From assembly GCF_947179165.1 (NCBI RefSeq), contig NC_077237.1, positions 66,714,023 through 66,778,022 on the forward strand: a stretch of DNA of 64,000 nt, given 5' to 3'. Both the position numbers and the translations under genes were made by a program. Shown here piece by piece: positions 12,866 through 25,178 of this stretch. Numbering within the stretch: position 1 is the first letter of the stretch; every line of letters starts with the position of its first letter. Source of the DNA: Solanum dulcamara (lineage: Eukaryota; Streptophyta; Magnoliopsida; Solanales; Solanaceae). The notes below the pieces were generated by a model. The model searched no databases. It saw nothing but the letters and a program-made list of their open reading frames with translations, and was not told where the DNA came from.

Positions 12866-14991
12866 TGTCACGACCCGATCCTGAAGCCTAGACGTGACAT
12901 GATGATCAGGATTACTAGGGATCCCAACCAAGCCATCTTAGCATATATTACATACATATAGTAAATGAAACATAAAAAAATAAGTGAAAGTATCAACTCA
13001 ACATAGAAGTCGAAGACAATAAACTTCAACATAGGTCCAAAATGGACTACATCATTTTGAACATCTAATCATGCCTTTATTCTAGACTTTAATGAGGGAT
13101 TAGGACAACCCCCTAGATCACCAAAAACATAAAAGAAAGTCAAAGTAGAAACGTGAAGGAAAATTTATATCCCTAATGAATAAGGACTCACCAACGTTTA
13201 AAAGCTTAAAGAACTCTAGCCACGAATAGGATGGTCATCATCCGCTCCAACATTATAAGACAATATAGGCAAAATATATGTTAGTACATAAAAGGTATAA
13301 AGTATGTGAGATATACATGAACAAGTAAAGTAAAGTGAATAATATGACATAAGATGCATGACCAACATAATGAGCATGGAGTAAACTTAAAGCATTTGAA
13401 ACATCATGTAAACTATGGTCAACACATCTCAACTTTAAAATAAACTTTTCATCTTTACATATAACTTGAATATGGGATAAGAACTTTAATCGACATCTTA
13501 ATACCATACAAGCTATAACATGGAATCCAATATAACTCCCATATCGAGAAGAAAGGGGCTACTTGCAAAGGAAGACTCCGTGAGAAACAACTTTAACTCA
13601 ATAACTATATGTGGATCCACTAGCTAGGCCATAAAGGTAACCTACATGGGCAACATAGTTTGGGAATTTAGGTTGCTACTAGGATTATCTTAGGTAACTA
13701 ACTATGTTATCAGATCGAACCCTACCTAGAAGTCCTCTAAGTGCTTAGTCAATATCCCAACAGAATTCATTAAAACATGATCATAAACTTTATAGGAAAA
13801 GATAGTAACTACTTATCAATCCATTTTTATAAAACGTAATAGGAGTATCTCATTAACTTTAGTAATTTATAAGAATTCATAAACTCGGTCAAAACTTTTC
13901 TTATCACCATCTTAAATATGATTGTCTGGGAATTATACTTATCACACCATAATAACTTTCTTGGATCATAATTGATCATCATCATAACTTTCATCATTAA
14001 ATCATGAATCTCAACCTCATTCATAAAAGCTTTCTTTTAAAAATTATTGAACTCATATTCAATTCATAAAAAATCATTTTTAATTTCATAATCATAATTG
14101 AAAATAGTGTTATGCATGGGCATTCATAATTCAGCTTGAAATCATGTAATTCATGTAGAAACATGCTTAGATTAATCATTGATAACAATTTAAAATAAAA
14201 TTGAGACAACCCAATGCAATTCATAAAAACTAGGATTAATAGGCAATTTGAAAATTTATGAAAACTTTGAAGAAAACTTGGGCCTCAATGGGTGAAAGAA
14301 ACCTATGGATCAACCCCCACATACCTAGTTAAGTTTACTCAGAAATTGAAGAGGAATCTGATTGCTTTTGAAACCCTAGCTTGAAGATTTAAGAGGAACC
14401 TTGAGAGAATTCTTTTGGTCTTGCCTTAGGAGAATTTATGTGAATGATTTAGAATATAGGGAATTTTGAAGGGATGGGTAGTTATAGGATTGAACTTGGT
14501 GATAATAGTGTCTAGGTTCATTGAACTGAACTTTTGGAAAAGTCAAGATTTCCTTTCATTAAAACTAGATTCTGGATCTACGACTAGGGTCTTATGAGTC
14601 GTTCACAAGTCTATGACTCGTATACTTGAGTCGTCGTGCAGGCTTCTAAGAAGACCCTAATTTCAAGGTCTCTGATTCTTCCCTATAAGTCATGTCTATG
14701 AATCGTCAACTAGACTACGAGTTGTAAACATGACTCATCCTGCAAGGTATGAAAACCTACAAATTAAGGGTCTTTGAACTTTTGTTATGAGTCGTCCTTC
14801 TGACTTATCAACAGGATGAAGACTCATCCTTTTGAGTCATAGGACCTCACTTGGAAATATTTTTGGACAATTGCAAAGTCTCCCTCTACGACTTGTCTCT
14901 ATGAATCATAGAGTGAGTTATAATATTGAATCCAGTTGAATTTTGAGGAATATCTCCTTGGTTCCATCTTTACAACTTCTGAGGTCTTACA
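12866..14991 (-). repeat. 5' LTR of inner gypsy element
   Basis: Full-length partner (2126 bp) of the shorter LTR at 6123-7876. On the minus strand it begins TGTAAGACCTC and ends GGGTCGTGACA. Confidence 0.8.
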
Positions 14992-14996
14992 AACTA

Positions 14997-16750
14997 TGAG
15001 ACCAATTGAAACACATGATTTGGGCTACTTGGGTCATGAAGAAGCTAATTCCTCAATTGAGCACGGAAGAAAATTGACGAGGACATTGGGACATCATATT
15101 CACTTCAGCTTCCCATGTAGACTCAACCTTTTGGTTTTTCCATAATACTTTAACTGAAGCTATTTCCTTATTTCTCAGCTTTCTAGCTTGTCGGTCCAAG
15201 ATCTCAACCGGAACCTCCTCATACGAAAGACTCTATTTAACTTCAATGTTGTCCAATGGCACAATGGAGCTAGAATCACCAATAAACTTCCTCAACAAAG
15301 ACACACGGAACCCTGAATGCACCAATGCCAAATCAAAAGGCAAATCTAACTCATAAGCCACCTTACCAATTAGCCTCAAAATCTCAACATAGCGGGAAAT
15401 TAACTTTTCTTTCTTACCAAAATGCATTACACCTTCATATGTGAAATTTTCAAGTAAACCCAATCATTAACTTTATATCAAGTTCTTTTCTTCTCACATC
15501 TGAATAAGACTTTTGTCGGCTTTGGGCTACTTTCAACTTTTCTCTGATGAGTCTAACATTCTCCATAGCCTTAAATACCAACTCGGATCCTATCAAATAA
15601 ATTCATCTATGTCAAACCAACCAATAGAATATCTACATCCCCTACTATATAAAGCCTCAAATGGAGCCATCTGAATGATCGAATGATAACTGTTATTATA
15701 AGTAAACTCTATCAATGGCAAATGATCATCCCAATTTCCTTTAAAATCAATAACGTAGACTCTCAACATATCCTCTATTGTTTGAATGGTATGCTCAGCC
15801 TGACCATCCGTCTATGGGTGAAGAACTATACTAAGCTTCACTAGAGTACCAAAACCCTTTAGGAAGGATCTCCAAAATGGAGATGTAAATTCAGTACCTC
15901 AATCTGAAATGAGAGGTAATGGAACACCATAAAGCTTAACCAACTCTTAGATATATAATCTAGCATAATCCTTGGATGTATATGAAGTCTTAACAGGAAG
16001 AAAATAAGTCGACTTAGTCATTCAATCAATAATCACCCAAATAGAGTCATGCTGCCTACGAGTATGAGGCAAACTAGTAAAGAAGTACATATTCAAGGCT
16101 TCCTACTTCTAATTAGGAATCTCAATGTCTTGAGACAAACCTCCTATTTTTTTATGCTGAACCTTTCACTTGTTGACAAATAGGACACTTAGCCACGAAT
16201 TCCGCAATATCTCTTTTCATGAAATTACACCAATACACTTTCTTCTTATCTCGATACATATTTATGGAATTGGGATACATAGAATACATCAAATAATCAG
16301 TTTCAAACAATATCATATCTTTCAAGCCATCAATATTCGGAATACATAACCGGCCTTGATATCTTAGAGCACCATCTTCCCCCAAGAGAAAGCCTCAATG
16401 GATTTTTTGGCAACTGCTTTCTTCAATTCAACCAAACTGGAATCACTATCTTGCCTTATATTTACATCCGTCAAAAGAGATGATTCAGAACCATTTTCCA
16501 CAATAACACCACCATCCTCAGAATCAACCAATCGAATATCCAAACATGCTAATCTATGCACATCCAGAACTAGCTCTTTCTTCTCATCCTCAATATGAAC
16601 AACACTGTTCATGGACAATGTAGTAAGAGTGTTGGCAACCATATTTATCTTACACGGATGGTATAGCACACTCATATCATAGTCTTTAAATAACTCAAGG
16701 CATCTCCTTTATCAAATGTTCAAGTCATTTTGAATGAACACATTTTGCAA
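14997..16750 (-). pseudogene. Outer gypsy integrase remnant
   Basis: Minus-strand reading gives the RNase H to integrase connector (MSVLYHPCKINMVANTLTTL, 16675-16364). The zinc-binding region with KCPICQQVKG follows at 16385-16152. A decayed catalytic core lies at about 16130-15500, and the C-terminal tail with ELDLPFDLALVHSGFRVSLL at 15463-15233. Stops interrupt it throughout. The C-terminal end is followed at 14992-14996 by the inner element's target duplication and resumes at 6117. Confidence 0.75.
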
Positions 16751-16756
16751 ATTCTT

Positions 16757-17485
16757 TTAATCGGTGACAACATCCATATGGACATCATAGAGATAGTGTC
16801 TCCACAACTTCAAAGCAAATACCATCGCCACCAACTCCAAGTCATGAGTCGGGTAATTCTTCTTATATGCCTTGAGATGCCTTGAAACATAAGCTATCAT
16901 CTTACCATTTTGAATTAGCACACAACCAAGACCAACTCGTGAAGCATCATAATACACAACAAACCTATTAGAAGCTTTTGATAAAGTCAACACCGAAGTA
17001 AAGGTAAGCCTATCCTTCAATTCTTGGAAGTTTTTCTGACATGCCTTGGACCATTGGAATTTTACCTTCTTTTTGTTCGAAGTAGTCAAGAGCAATGCAA
17101 TGGAAGAGAAACCTTCCACAATATGTCTATAATAACCAACTAAGCCCAAGAAATTCCTAACCTCAGAAAGAGTCAATGGTCTAGGCCAATTCTTAACCAC
17201 CTCAGTCTTCTTTGGACCAACCGTAGTTCCTTCACCAGAGATGATGTGACCAAGGAACGTAACTGACCTTAACCAAAATTCACACTTTCTAAACTTATCA
17301 TACAACTGGCGGTCCTTGAGAATTTGTAACACAATCCTCAAATGATCGGCATGCTCTTCTTTACTCCATGAGTAGATCAAAATATCATAAATGGATACAA
17401 TAACGAATATATCCAAGTATTTCTTGAATACCCTGTTTATAAAATCCTTAAAAGATGTAGGGGCATTCATTATTCCAAAATACAT
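16757..17485 (-). pseudogene. Outer gypsy reverse transcriptase / RNase H fragment (242 codons open)
   Basis: This is the longest open stretch of either gypsy copy. It begins inside the RT palm (MYFGIMNAPTSF) and passes the active-site position, where residues 31-34 read SIYD instead of FIDD, so the first catalytic Asp has become Tyr. It continues through CEFWLRSVTFLGHIIS and NFLGLVGYYRHIVEGFS, then into RNase H (VVYYDASRVGLGCVL, later THDLELVAMVFAL). The upstream RT fingers lie in other frames to about 18009 (ALAELKEMKD; WGAP-like text near 17720). In life it would copy element RNA to DNA. The active-site change and flanking stops make it inactive. Confidence 0.85.
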
Positions 17486-17769
17486 AACAAGAATTCAAAG
17501 TGGCCATATCGAGTTCTAAAAGCCGTCTTCAAAATATCACATTCTCTTACTCAGAGTTGATGATAACCTGATAAAAGATCAAATTTTAAAAAGTAGCTTG
17601 CTCATTGAAGTTGATCGAACAAGTCATCAATCCTTAATTGTGACCTTGTTCAATTGCTGATAATCATTACACCTATGAATAGAACCATCCTTCTTTCTAA
17701 TAAAGAGAACCAGAGCACCCCATGGAGATATACTCAGTCTAATAAACCCTTATATAGAAAATCCTTCAA

Positions 17770-18498
17770 CTAATCCTTCATCTCTTTCAATTCTGCCAGG
17801 GCCATTTGATAAAGAGTAATAGAGATAGGTTGAGTATCGAGGAGGAGATGAATACCGAAGGCTATTTCCCTTTTGGGAGGAATACCTAGAAGATCATCAG
17901 GGAGAATATCCAGATACTCATTTATAACTAAAAATGACTTAAGAGTAAGAGTTTTAGATTTAGTATCTCTAACCCAAACTAGATGATAGATACAACCCTT
18001 GGAAATCATTTTTCAAGCTTTAAGGTATGAGATGAATTGAACCTTAAAAATGAAATTACTTCCTTTCCATTATAGGACTGGCTCATTTGGAAATTGAAAC
18101 TTATCCACACATGGTCCTACAACATATAGAAGCACAACATTGAGGACGCTAATCTATACCGAGAATAATTTCAAAATCGGTCATATCAAGCTCTTGAAGA
18201 TCAACGGAAGTGACTCTATAAAAACTGAAATTGGACAATTTCTATAAACTCTTTTAGCCACAACTTAATCACCAACTGGAGTATAGACCGAAAAAGGCTC
18301 TAGTAAGATCTCAGGACTAACAATAAATCTTATAGCAAGGTAAGGAGAAACAAATGATAGAGTAGAACCCAAATCTAATAATGCATAAACATCAAAGTCA
18401 AATACCTTTATCATATCAGTCACAACATCGGGGGAATCCTCTAACTCCTGATAAGTCTGTAGGTCATAAAATCTATTTTGGCACTGATCGCCACCCAA
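17770..18498 (-). pseudogene. Outer gypsy protease and start of RT
   Basis: The aspartic protease region reads YALLDLGSTLSFVSPYLA near 18385, which keeps the catalytic Asp in an LDLGST version of the motif. It is followed by the linker and the pre-RT text (DDLLGIPPKREIAF, then PISITLYQMALAELKEM). The reading frame breaks at least twice between them. Confidence 0.7.
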
Positions 18499-18539
18499 AG
18501 TAGTAGCACGTTGATCCGATTGATTGTTAGCCTGAGTCT

Positions 18540-19130
18540 AAACCTAGAGTCTAGCCCTATTCCTATACTCTCTTTCATGATTACCGAGCTTTCCACACTT
18601 GAAATAAATATCCTATCCTACTAAGCTTTCTCCCCTATGGTTTTTCCCATACTTCTTGCATAGAGGGATGACTTGACCACCCGGAGCTTCAACTTATGCC
18701 TTAGGATTTGGAACCTTATCCTTTTGAAATTATGGATCTGGAGTGTTTGAAGAACCTAGGCCTTGAAACTGTTGACCTTGTTGGAAATGACCATTACCAC
18801 GACCATATTTGTTATGAGAAAACCTACCTTCATACCGAGCCCTCTTGGACTCCCTTTTCCTCTTCTTAAGCTTCTCTTCTTCAATTTTTTTGGCATAAGT
18901 CATGAGCCTAGAGATGTCCTTCTCCTTTATGAGCATAGCGGTTTAACAATCTTTCATAACCAAGTTCGACACTACCGAAATAAACTTTCTCATTCTTGCA
19001 CAAGAGTTGGCTACCAAAGAAGGAGAATACTTAGACAACTTTGTGAACTTGAGGACATACTCCCTCAAACTCATGTTTCCTTGCTTGAGATTTATTTCAC
19101 ATTAGAGTTCAACTCTATAGCATGATGATA
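18540..19130 (-). pseudogene. Outer gypsy gag remnant, N-terminal part deleted
   Basis: The C-terminal gag is readable on the minus strand: MLIKEKDISRLMTYAKKIEE at 18936 and a basic stretch KKRKRESKRARYEGRFSH. A zinc-knuckle-like region lies near 18600-18660. Compared with the inner copy, about 550 bp coding the gag N-terminus is missing between about 19100 and 19140, where the text passes straight from the CLRQGN-like region to the leader. Confidence 0.65.
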
Positions 19131-19277
19131 TCAAGAAAAAAGTGATGTGTTTCCTAAGATACCTCATAGCCTCTTATTCATAGATGTGTCATGATTCACA
19201 CTGATGAACAAGAATATACTCTATGCAACATATGACATTCCCTAGGATACTTGAACCATTTATATTGATACCAAGTT

Positions 19278-21638
19278 TGTCACAGTCCGACCTAGGGCCT
19301 ATCCTAACATGACGATTAGAATTTTGAAGGACCCAAACCAAGCCTCTTAGCATATCATTGATGAGCATACATAATGTAAATAAAATAAGTAAACAAGATA
19401 AAAGTTACAAAAGGATAATCTCACTAGAACATAAGTCTCAAAATGAGAAAATGACAACATAGACTCTTTACTATCTAATATGCCTCTACTACTAGAAGGG
19501 GGCATGAGACAATCTCCCAGCTCACCCAATACACAAAATAGGAGTAATGAAGTACAACTATCAAATGTGAAATAAATTTCATGTCCTCAAACTGTGAGGA
19601 CTCACAAATGAGAAACTAATAGTAAACTCTAGCCACGAGCAAGAGAAGGATGAACGTGATTATCAAACCTTACATTATGATACAATATAGGCAAAAGTAT
19701 GCATTAGTACTTAGAATACACTAAATATGGAGAATATGCATGAGTAAGAAACATAGGACACAATTAATATGAATCATGGGATGCAAGACCAATATCTTTA
19801 AAATATGAGTAAAGTCAAGAAAACATTAAAACACTTATCACATTGGTCAATGCATCAAAAGAATCTCATAATTATCATAAGAACTTATAACTCATCTAAA
19901 ATGGTGTGGGATAGACCTTTAACCGACATATATGACCATAAGAGCTAATACATGGAATTTGATGACTTCTACATCGAGACAAGGAAGGCTACATTGCCAG
20001 GGCATACTCCATTAAGTAACTCTTTTAACTTTGCTATGTGGATCCACTAGCTTTGCTATATTGGCATATGTAAACCTACGGGGACAACATAGTTTTGGAC
20101 TAAAGGTTGCTACTAAGATTCCCTTGGGTAACTAACTGTGTTACTGGACTGAACCCCACCTAAAAGTCCTCTCACTACTTAGTCATTATCCCAACGAAAA
20201 TAAAATATGATCATAAACATCATAGGTAAAGATAATAACTAATATCAATCCATCTTTATAAACATCATAAGAATAGCTCATCTAGCATCATCATAGAAAA
20301 TCATAGGATTAGCTATTCTTTTGTATAACTCATGCAATATGGGTGTAGGCCATCCATTATTACATATCTTTGATCATAAGCATCTTTAGGGACTTAGCTT
20401 GACCTATCATTAACTCTCTTGAAACATCATAGAATCATCATTCATAAACTTCTTTGTATAAAATATCTTTAATCTCATTAATAAGGCTTTCATAGAATAT
20501 AACTTAAAATCATGATCACATCTCATAAATCATACTTGAAATTAGCATATAGCATGTGTCATTGGAATTCAACTTGATATCATGCAATATGATTTGAATT
20601 ATTCATAATTAGACTAATAACATTAAAATATGTCATAATTGAGAAGACCCAATAAAAATCATGTAATTAGGGCTTTTACTTGAAGAAATCATAAGAGAAA
20701 TTGAGAAGAAATATTTGAAATTCCATGGGTGAAAGATACCCATGGATGAAGTCCCACATACCTTGACCTTGATGAGCCCTAAATTGAAAAGAATGAAATC
20801 TTGAACTTGAGGAACCCTTTTATTTTTGCTTGAGGGAGAAGAAGAACTTGGAGAGGAAACTTGAGAAAGAAGGTTTTGTGATTTGGGAATTATGTTGAGA
20901 ATGAGACGGTTAGAAGACTTTAGGATAGTACTAGGTAAGAATCTAGTCCCAAAAATTATCTATATTCATTAATGAATTATATGAAAAAGAACAAAATAAC
21001 CCCAACTTAAAACTGAATTCGAAACCAAAACAGACTATCACCACGTCTCGTAAAGTCTAATATCAGCCATGGTCCCCATTGTGAAGTGGGACTTGGTCTC
21101 CTAAAAAGGGGCCTTACCTACTACGGGACCCACCAGGGTCCCATGAAGGACAATACGGTCTGTGGTGGTTATCCGTGGTCAATGCCTTGAACTTTGAGAA
21201 AGAGAAAAATCTCTAGGACTTCCTTCACGGATACTATGATGGTCCATGAAGGTCACCACAGCCTGTGGTGAGGGTCGTGGTGATGAACCTAACAAGATGG
21301 TCTATAGGGGTGACCACCATGGAAACCACCACAGTCCATGAAGGGCAATACTACCCGTGGTGGTGAGGCATCTTCCCTACCTTAGAAAAATATTGTAAGG
21401 ATTTCAGGGGAAGGGTGGTCACCATGGAGGGCATCATGGCCTGTGGTCCCTATCGTGGACCCTTCCTTATAGGTTTTGGGTTTCTGAATCACCATCACAG
21501 TGGCACACCATGAGTCATGGGGTTCAATACAGCCCATGATGGCCTTTATAGTCATCACCTAGTGCCAAAAGCTACATTTTTCTAGATTTTCATCTTTTGT
21601 TCCTTATTTTCTGTCTTTCCAACTTTTGGGGTCTTATA
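19278..21638 (-). repeat. 5' LTR of outer gypsy element
   Basis: Direct-repeat partner of 3664-5966, with the same CACGG/CCGTG motif cluster at 21030-21560. It is followed by TAGTT, the right target duplication (21639-21643). Confidence 0.8.
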
Positions 21639-21643
21639 TAGTT

Positions 21644-23652
21644 CTTGTATTTCAGAGTAGGTTCAAGTTCACTGGGAGGAGCATGAAAAGTATCCTTGCC
21701 CCTTCTTAGTGGTAAAAGCATTAAGAAAAATGCTATTGTTTAGTGGATGGTGGTTGTTAATTCTTATGGGCTGTTAGCGGGGCTGTTTGATTGTTCTAAG
21801 GTCCTTTGTGGGCCTAAATTTTGAAATAATATTTTTATGTTAGCTGAGTTAGTCTTACATTGCTCTATTATCTTACTACCTGTATTTTGAAATAACGCTT
21901 AGTGCGTTCAATAAGACTCATTCTCTGAATAAATTTATGAGCACATGACTTAATATCATCTTTTTTAATAGTAGTTAGTTGAATAAACTCCAAGGATTTT
22001 ATAATACCACATTGCTTTTCGGTGAAGCAATATTTTTTATCTTTTTTCTGTATCTTTCAGTCTTTTGTGTTGAATCAGGTTGGTATTTTCCTATGATAGA
22101 TTGAGAGATGAATTCCTTAAGGAAAAATGTCAAGCTTTAGTTTTAATTTAAATCTTGTATCTCGCCTCTTGCAAGAGGGACCACCAAAATTTTTGGTTGG
22201 CAAAGGAAGGTTGACAACAATTTCAAAATGAGAGAGAAAGTGAATTTGAACCAACCTCTTATCATGGCTCATACATTCTTTATTTGTCTTTGTGATTTAC
22301 AAGCGGGTGTCAACTCATCCCGTTGCAGTTTTTCAAAAGTCATCCGGCTTAATTAATTTTGAGACTAACTTGAGATATTATTGGGTTGTGATGCCTTTTG
22401 CAGTAAGGCTTTGATTCATTCTTGTATATACATATTGTCTAGATCTCCCCTCAAAATGTATTTCAAGGTGAAATTCTAGATATGGCTTGGCTTGAAAGAT
22501 GAATCTAGGCCCTTTTTGAGTAGCCATTTTACCCAAATCTTCTTGTCCTTGATGTAATCTTAGTCAGCGCTATTGAGCCTGAACCTAATTCTTTGGCCAT
22601 CATGATGCATACCTTGACCCTTTTAATTCTCTATTTTAGCACTCTTATGTCTACCTAGTTGCTGATAAGAAAAGTGTAAGTTAAAAGCCTAAATTTGGTG
22701 GAGAAAAAATGATTGAATTTTAATGTTGGCAAAAACCTATGTTTGGGGGTTTGTGCACCAAGAAAAATGAATACAAGTGATCTACAAAAATGATAGAGTA
22801 CCATAAGCTTCAAAATGAAAAGTGCTGAAATGAATTCATAAATGAAAGAATACAAAAAAAGGAAAATAAAATTTTAGTTCTAGCTCATAGAATGCACAGG
22901 CCTGAAGTGAAATGAAAAATAAGTGTTTGAATGAGTGAATATCTTGATTAGGAGAGATAAGACAAAGGCAAGTTAAAAATGTGAGAAGTATGCTCAAATG
23001 AAAAGTGAAGCATTAGAGAGACATGTTAGTCACTTGAGCAGGTGATATACTACCGTTTGCTCAAGCCTAAGTGGAACCCGCAAGTCCTTAGGGTTTTTTA
23101 GCCTTGTCAATCCACATAAGTGGCGATCTACATATAGGGAAATACTATGGTTCAATGTGTGTATACTTAAATTCATTTGTGAGAATGAGTGTTTCTCATT
23201 ACCTATAATTCCTTAAATTGACATTCATAATTGTGTGCAAGATTCTTTCTTGTATGAGTGGCATTGTATCCTTCATTTGAATGACGAGGTCTTAATTTCA
23301 ATTGAGTTGCATGAATGCGATAAATTTTGTGTATCTTTAGGTAAACCTTTAAGATTGATGTCATTGCTTTGAGATGCTTTGAAATTGTGCTTAAATAAAA
23401 ACATGTCCCAGTTTTATCCTTTAAAAATGTTCCAAATGAAAGGAATTTTGAAAAAAAAACCTTTTCCTAGTGATTGATAGTGGAACCAATTTTGAGTTGT
23501 GTTTGTATATAGAGTATTTTGTTTTGAGTCTTTTATTTTTGTTATTTTTGAGTCCTAGTGTGTAATCATTCAAATTCTATTTTGGGTGTGAATGTAAATC
23601 CCATGCTTAGTGAATATTTTTTTGAGGACAAGCAATCGTTTAAGTTTGGGGA
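21644..23652 (+). mobile_element. 3' internal part of the plant-transposon-protein element
   Basis: The host sequence interrupted at 3658 continues here. It holds no open frame above about 60 codons. Near its right end a purine-rich stretch and the phrase GTTTAAGTTTGGGGATT (about 23638-23654) immediately precede an LTR start, as is usual for Tat/Athila-type elements. Ascription is by this boundary and by continuity across the gypsy insertion. Confidence 0.45.
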
Positions 23653-25178
23653 TTTGATGAGTTGGTATTTTTATCAAGTCATTAGACACAAATTCATATA
23701 TTATTGCTATGATTGAATGTTATTTGAGGGGATTTTATGCCCGATTCTCGTGTATGCAAACATTCCTCGGAAAAAGTCAAATTTGAAGCCCAAAATCACT
23801 TAATCACACCAGCGAATGAATCAGCGTCCCATAGGATCCAAGTGGCATATAACCAAAAATATTTTAGCTTAATTGGAGAAAAAATGTCCAAGCACCGGCG
23901 ACTCATTGAAACTTTATAATTCATGATCAATATTCCATCGATCCCAGCGTAGGTGTTACTGAAGATAGTAAATAATTTTGGATCAGTGTTTCGCTGGTCC
24001 AACACAAGTTGACGAACGAAAGCTTAAGGTAAAAACATACTTAGATAATAAAGTGTTTCCTTTGGAAGATTCGAAGGATAGAATAGTTGTGTAGTTGTGT
24101 ACTATTACCTTTTTTCCAATTGGAAATAGTCTAGGGAGTCACACTTTATTGTAGTGATAGAAAGTAGCTAAGAACTTTTCTTACTTGCTAAGGAAGAAAA
24201 CTCATATTGCATTCATCTAAGCTTTGGATTTCAGACTTGTTAATCAATTTTTCTTGAAATGGAGTCTTCCTATACGGGTATATTGTCTATTTCTTCGATT
24301 ATGATTAGCTAAATCTGTAGCTAGGGGTGTGTGTGCAAGATCTGGGTATAAAACCTAATATGTATTGATTAATTAGTTCTAAAATTGATTGTTATGCATG
24401 GATCTATTGTGTTTTGAAGTTTTAATCTAAAAATCAGTGGTTGCAAACATTGATTGACCTCTCTAACACTATTTTGGCTTGAGAAAGCAAAATAGAGTTG
24501 GGTAAGACTTCAATAGTGAGGACTTGGTAAAATTAGTCCATGGATTTGAGCTAGAGATAGGACAGTTCGACTAATTTTCCATTAAATGATATGACTTATG
24601 GATAGGCTATCTACTCAAGTAATATTTGGTGTTTTATTGCTAAGAGTCATGGAGTTTGAGAGAATTTAAGAGGCATACATTTGATAATTTGAGAGAATAT
24701 CGAATGTTTCCAAGGCCAAATGATATCCATATATCAATAAATTTAGTTGTGATTAATTTATACCTATTGTGTTGAAAATCCATCATAATACAACACTCTT
24801 AGTCATTTGAAAATTTTGTAGATCATATTTGTATTGATTCCCTGATCTTGATACTTGATAATGTTAGTTATAGTTGTTCCCTTACCTCCCCCCCCCACCT
24901 ATTTAATATATACAACTCTTGAGAATCCAATTTGCTAGTTTGTTTCGAGTTACGAAATTAGTTATGAGAGTGATTCATCTTACAATCCTTTTGGTTCGAC
25001 TCTGATCTTTAAAGTTTAGTATTTTTTTGCATATGACTACCTATGCTTTGAAAAGTGAAACATAATTGAGCATTTATAAATGGTGATGACCAATGATTAT
25101 AATTATATGTGTCAATTTGGAATAGTGTTCACTAGTGATAGTGGTTGTGGATAGTATCTTATGGTATAGTAATTGACT
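23653..25178 (+). repeat. Probable LTR of the plant-transposon-protein element
   Basis: It begins at about TTTGATGAG straight after the purine-rich tract. It has no coding potential. A GGGTATAAAACC box at about 24344 could be its TATA region. A C9 run occurs at 24889-24897. The right end is not clear because the next element's LTR starts at 25179. There is no second copy in the window to check the limits. Confidence 0.4.

Larger units (their letters stand above)
6123..14991 (-). mobile_element. Inner Ty3/gypsy retrotransposon nested in the outer one (minus strand), defective
   Basis: This is a complete insertion with LTRs at 6123-7876 and 12866-14991 and an identical 5-bp target duplication AACTA at 6118-6122 and 14992-14996. 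The initiator tRNA-Met type primer site (TGGTATCAGAGC on the minus strand) is at 12850-12861. The polypurine tract next to the 3' LTR is CAAGCGGGAGATAT on the minus strand (about 7876-7890). Domain order on the minus strand is gag, zinc knuckle, protease, RT, RNase H, integrase and a chromodomain-like tail, as in Ty3/gypsy chromoviruses. Every coding part has stops or frameshifts. Confidence 0.85.
3664..21638 (-). mobile_element. Outer Ty3/gypsy retrotransposon (minus strand), defective, carrying a nested element
   Basis: Two long LTRs in direct orientation (3664-5966 and 19278-21638) bound a minus-strand gag-pol remnant. On the minus strand the LTRs begin near TGTAAGAC/TATAAGAC and end in TGACA. 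A primer site resembling TGGTATCA (initiator tRNA-Met type) lies just inside the 5' LTR at 19267-19274. The host flanks carry a one-mismatch 5-bp duplication. The internal region is interrupted at 6122/14992 by a second gypsy element, so the native length is about 9.1 kb. Gag has lost its N-terminal part, and the reverse transcriptase active site is altered. Confidence 0.8.
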
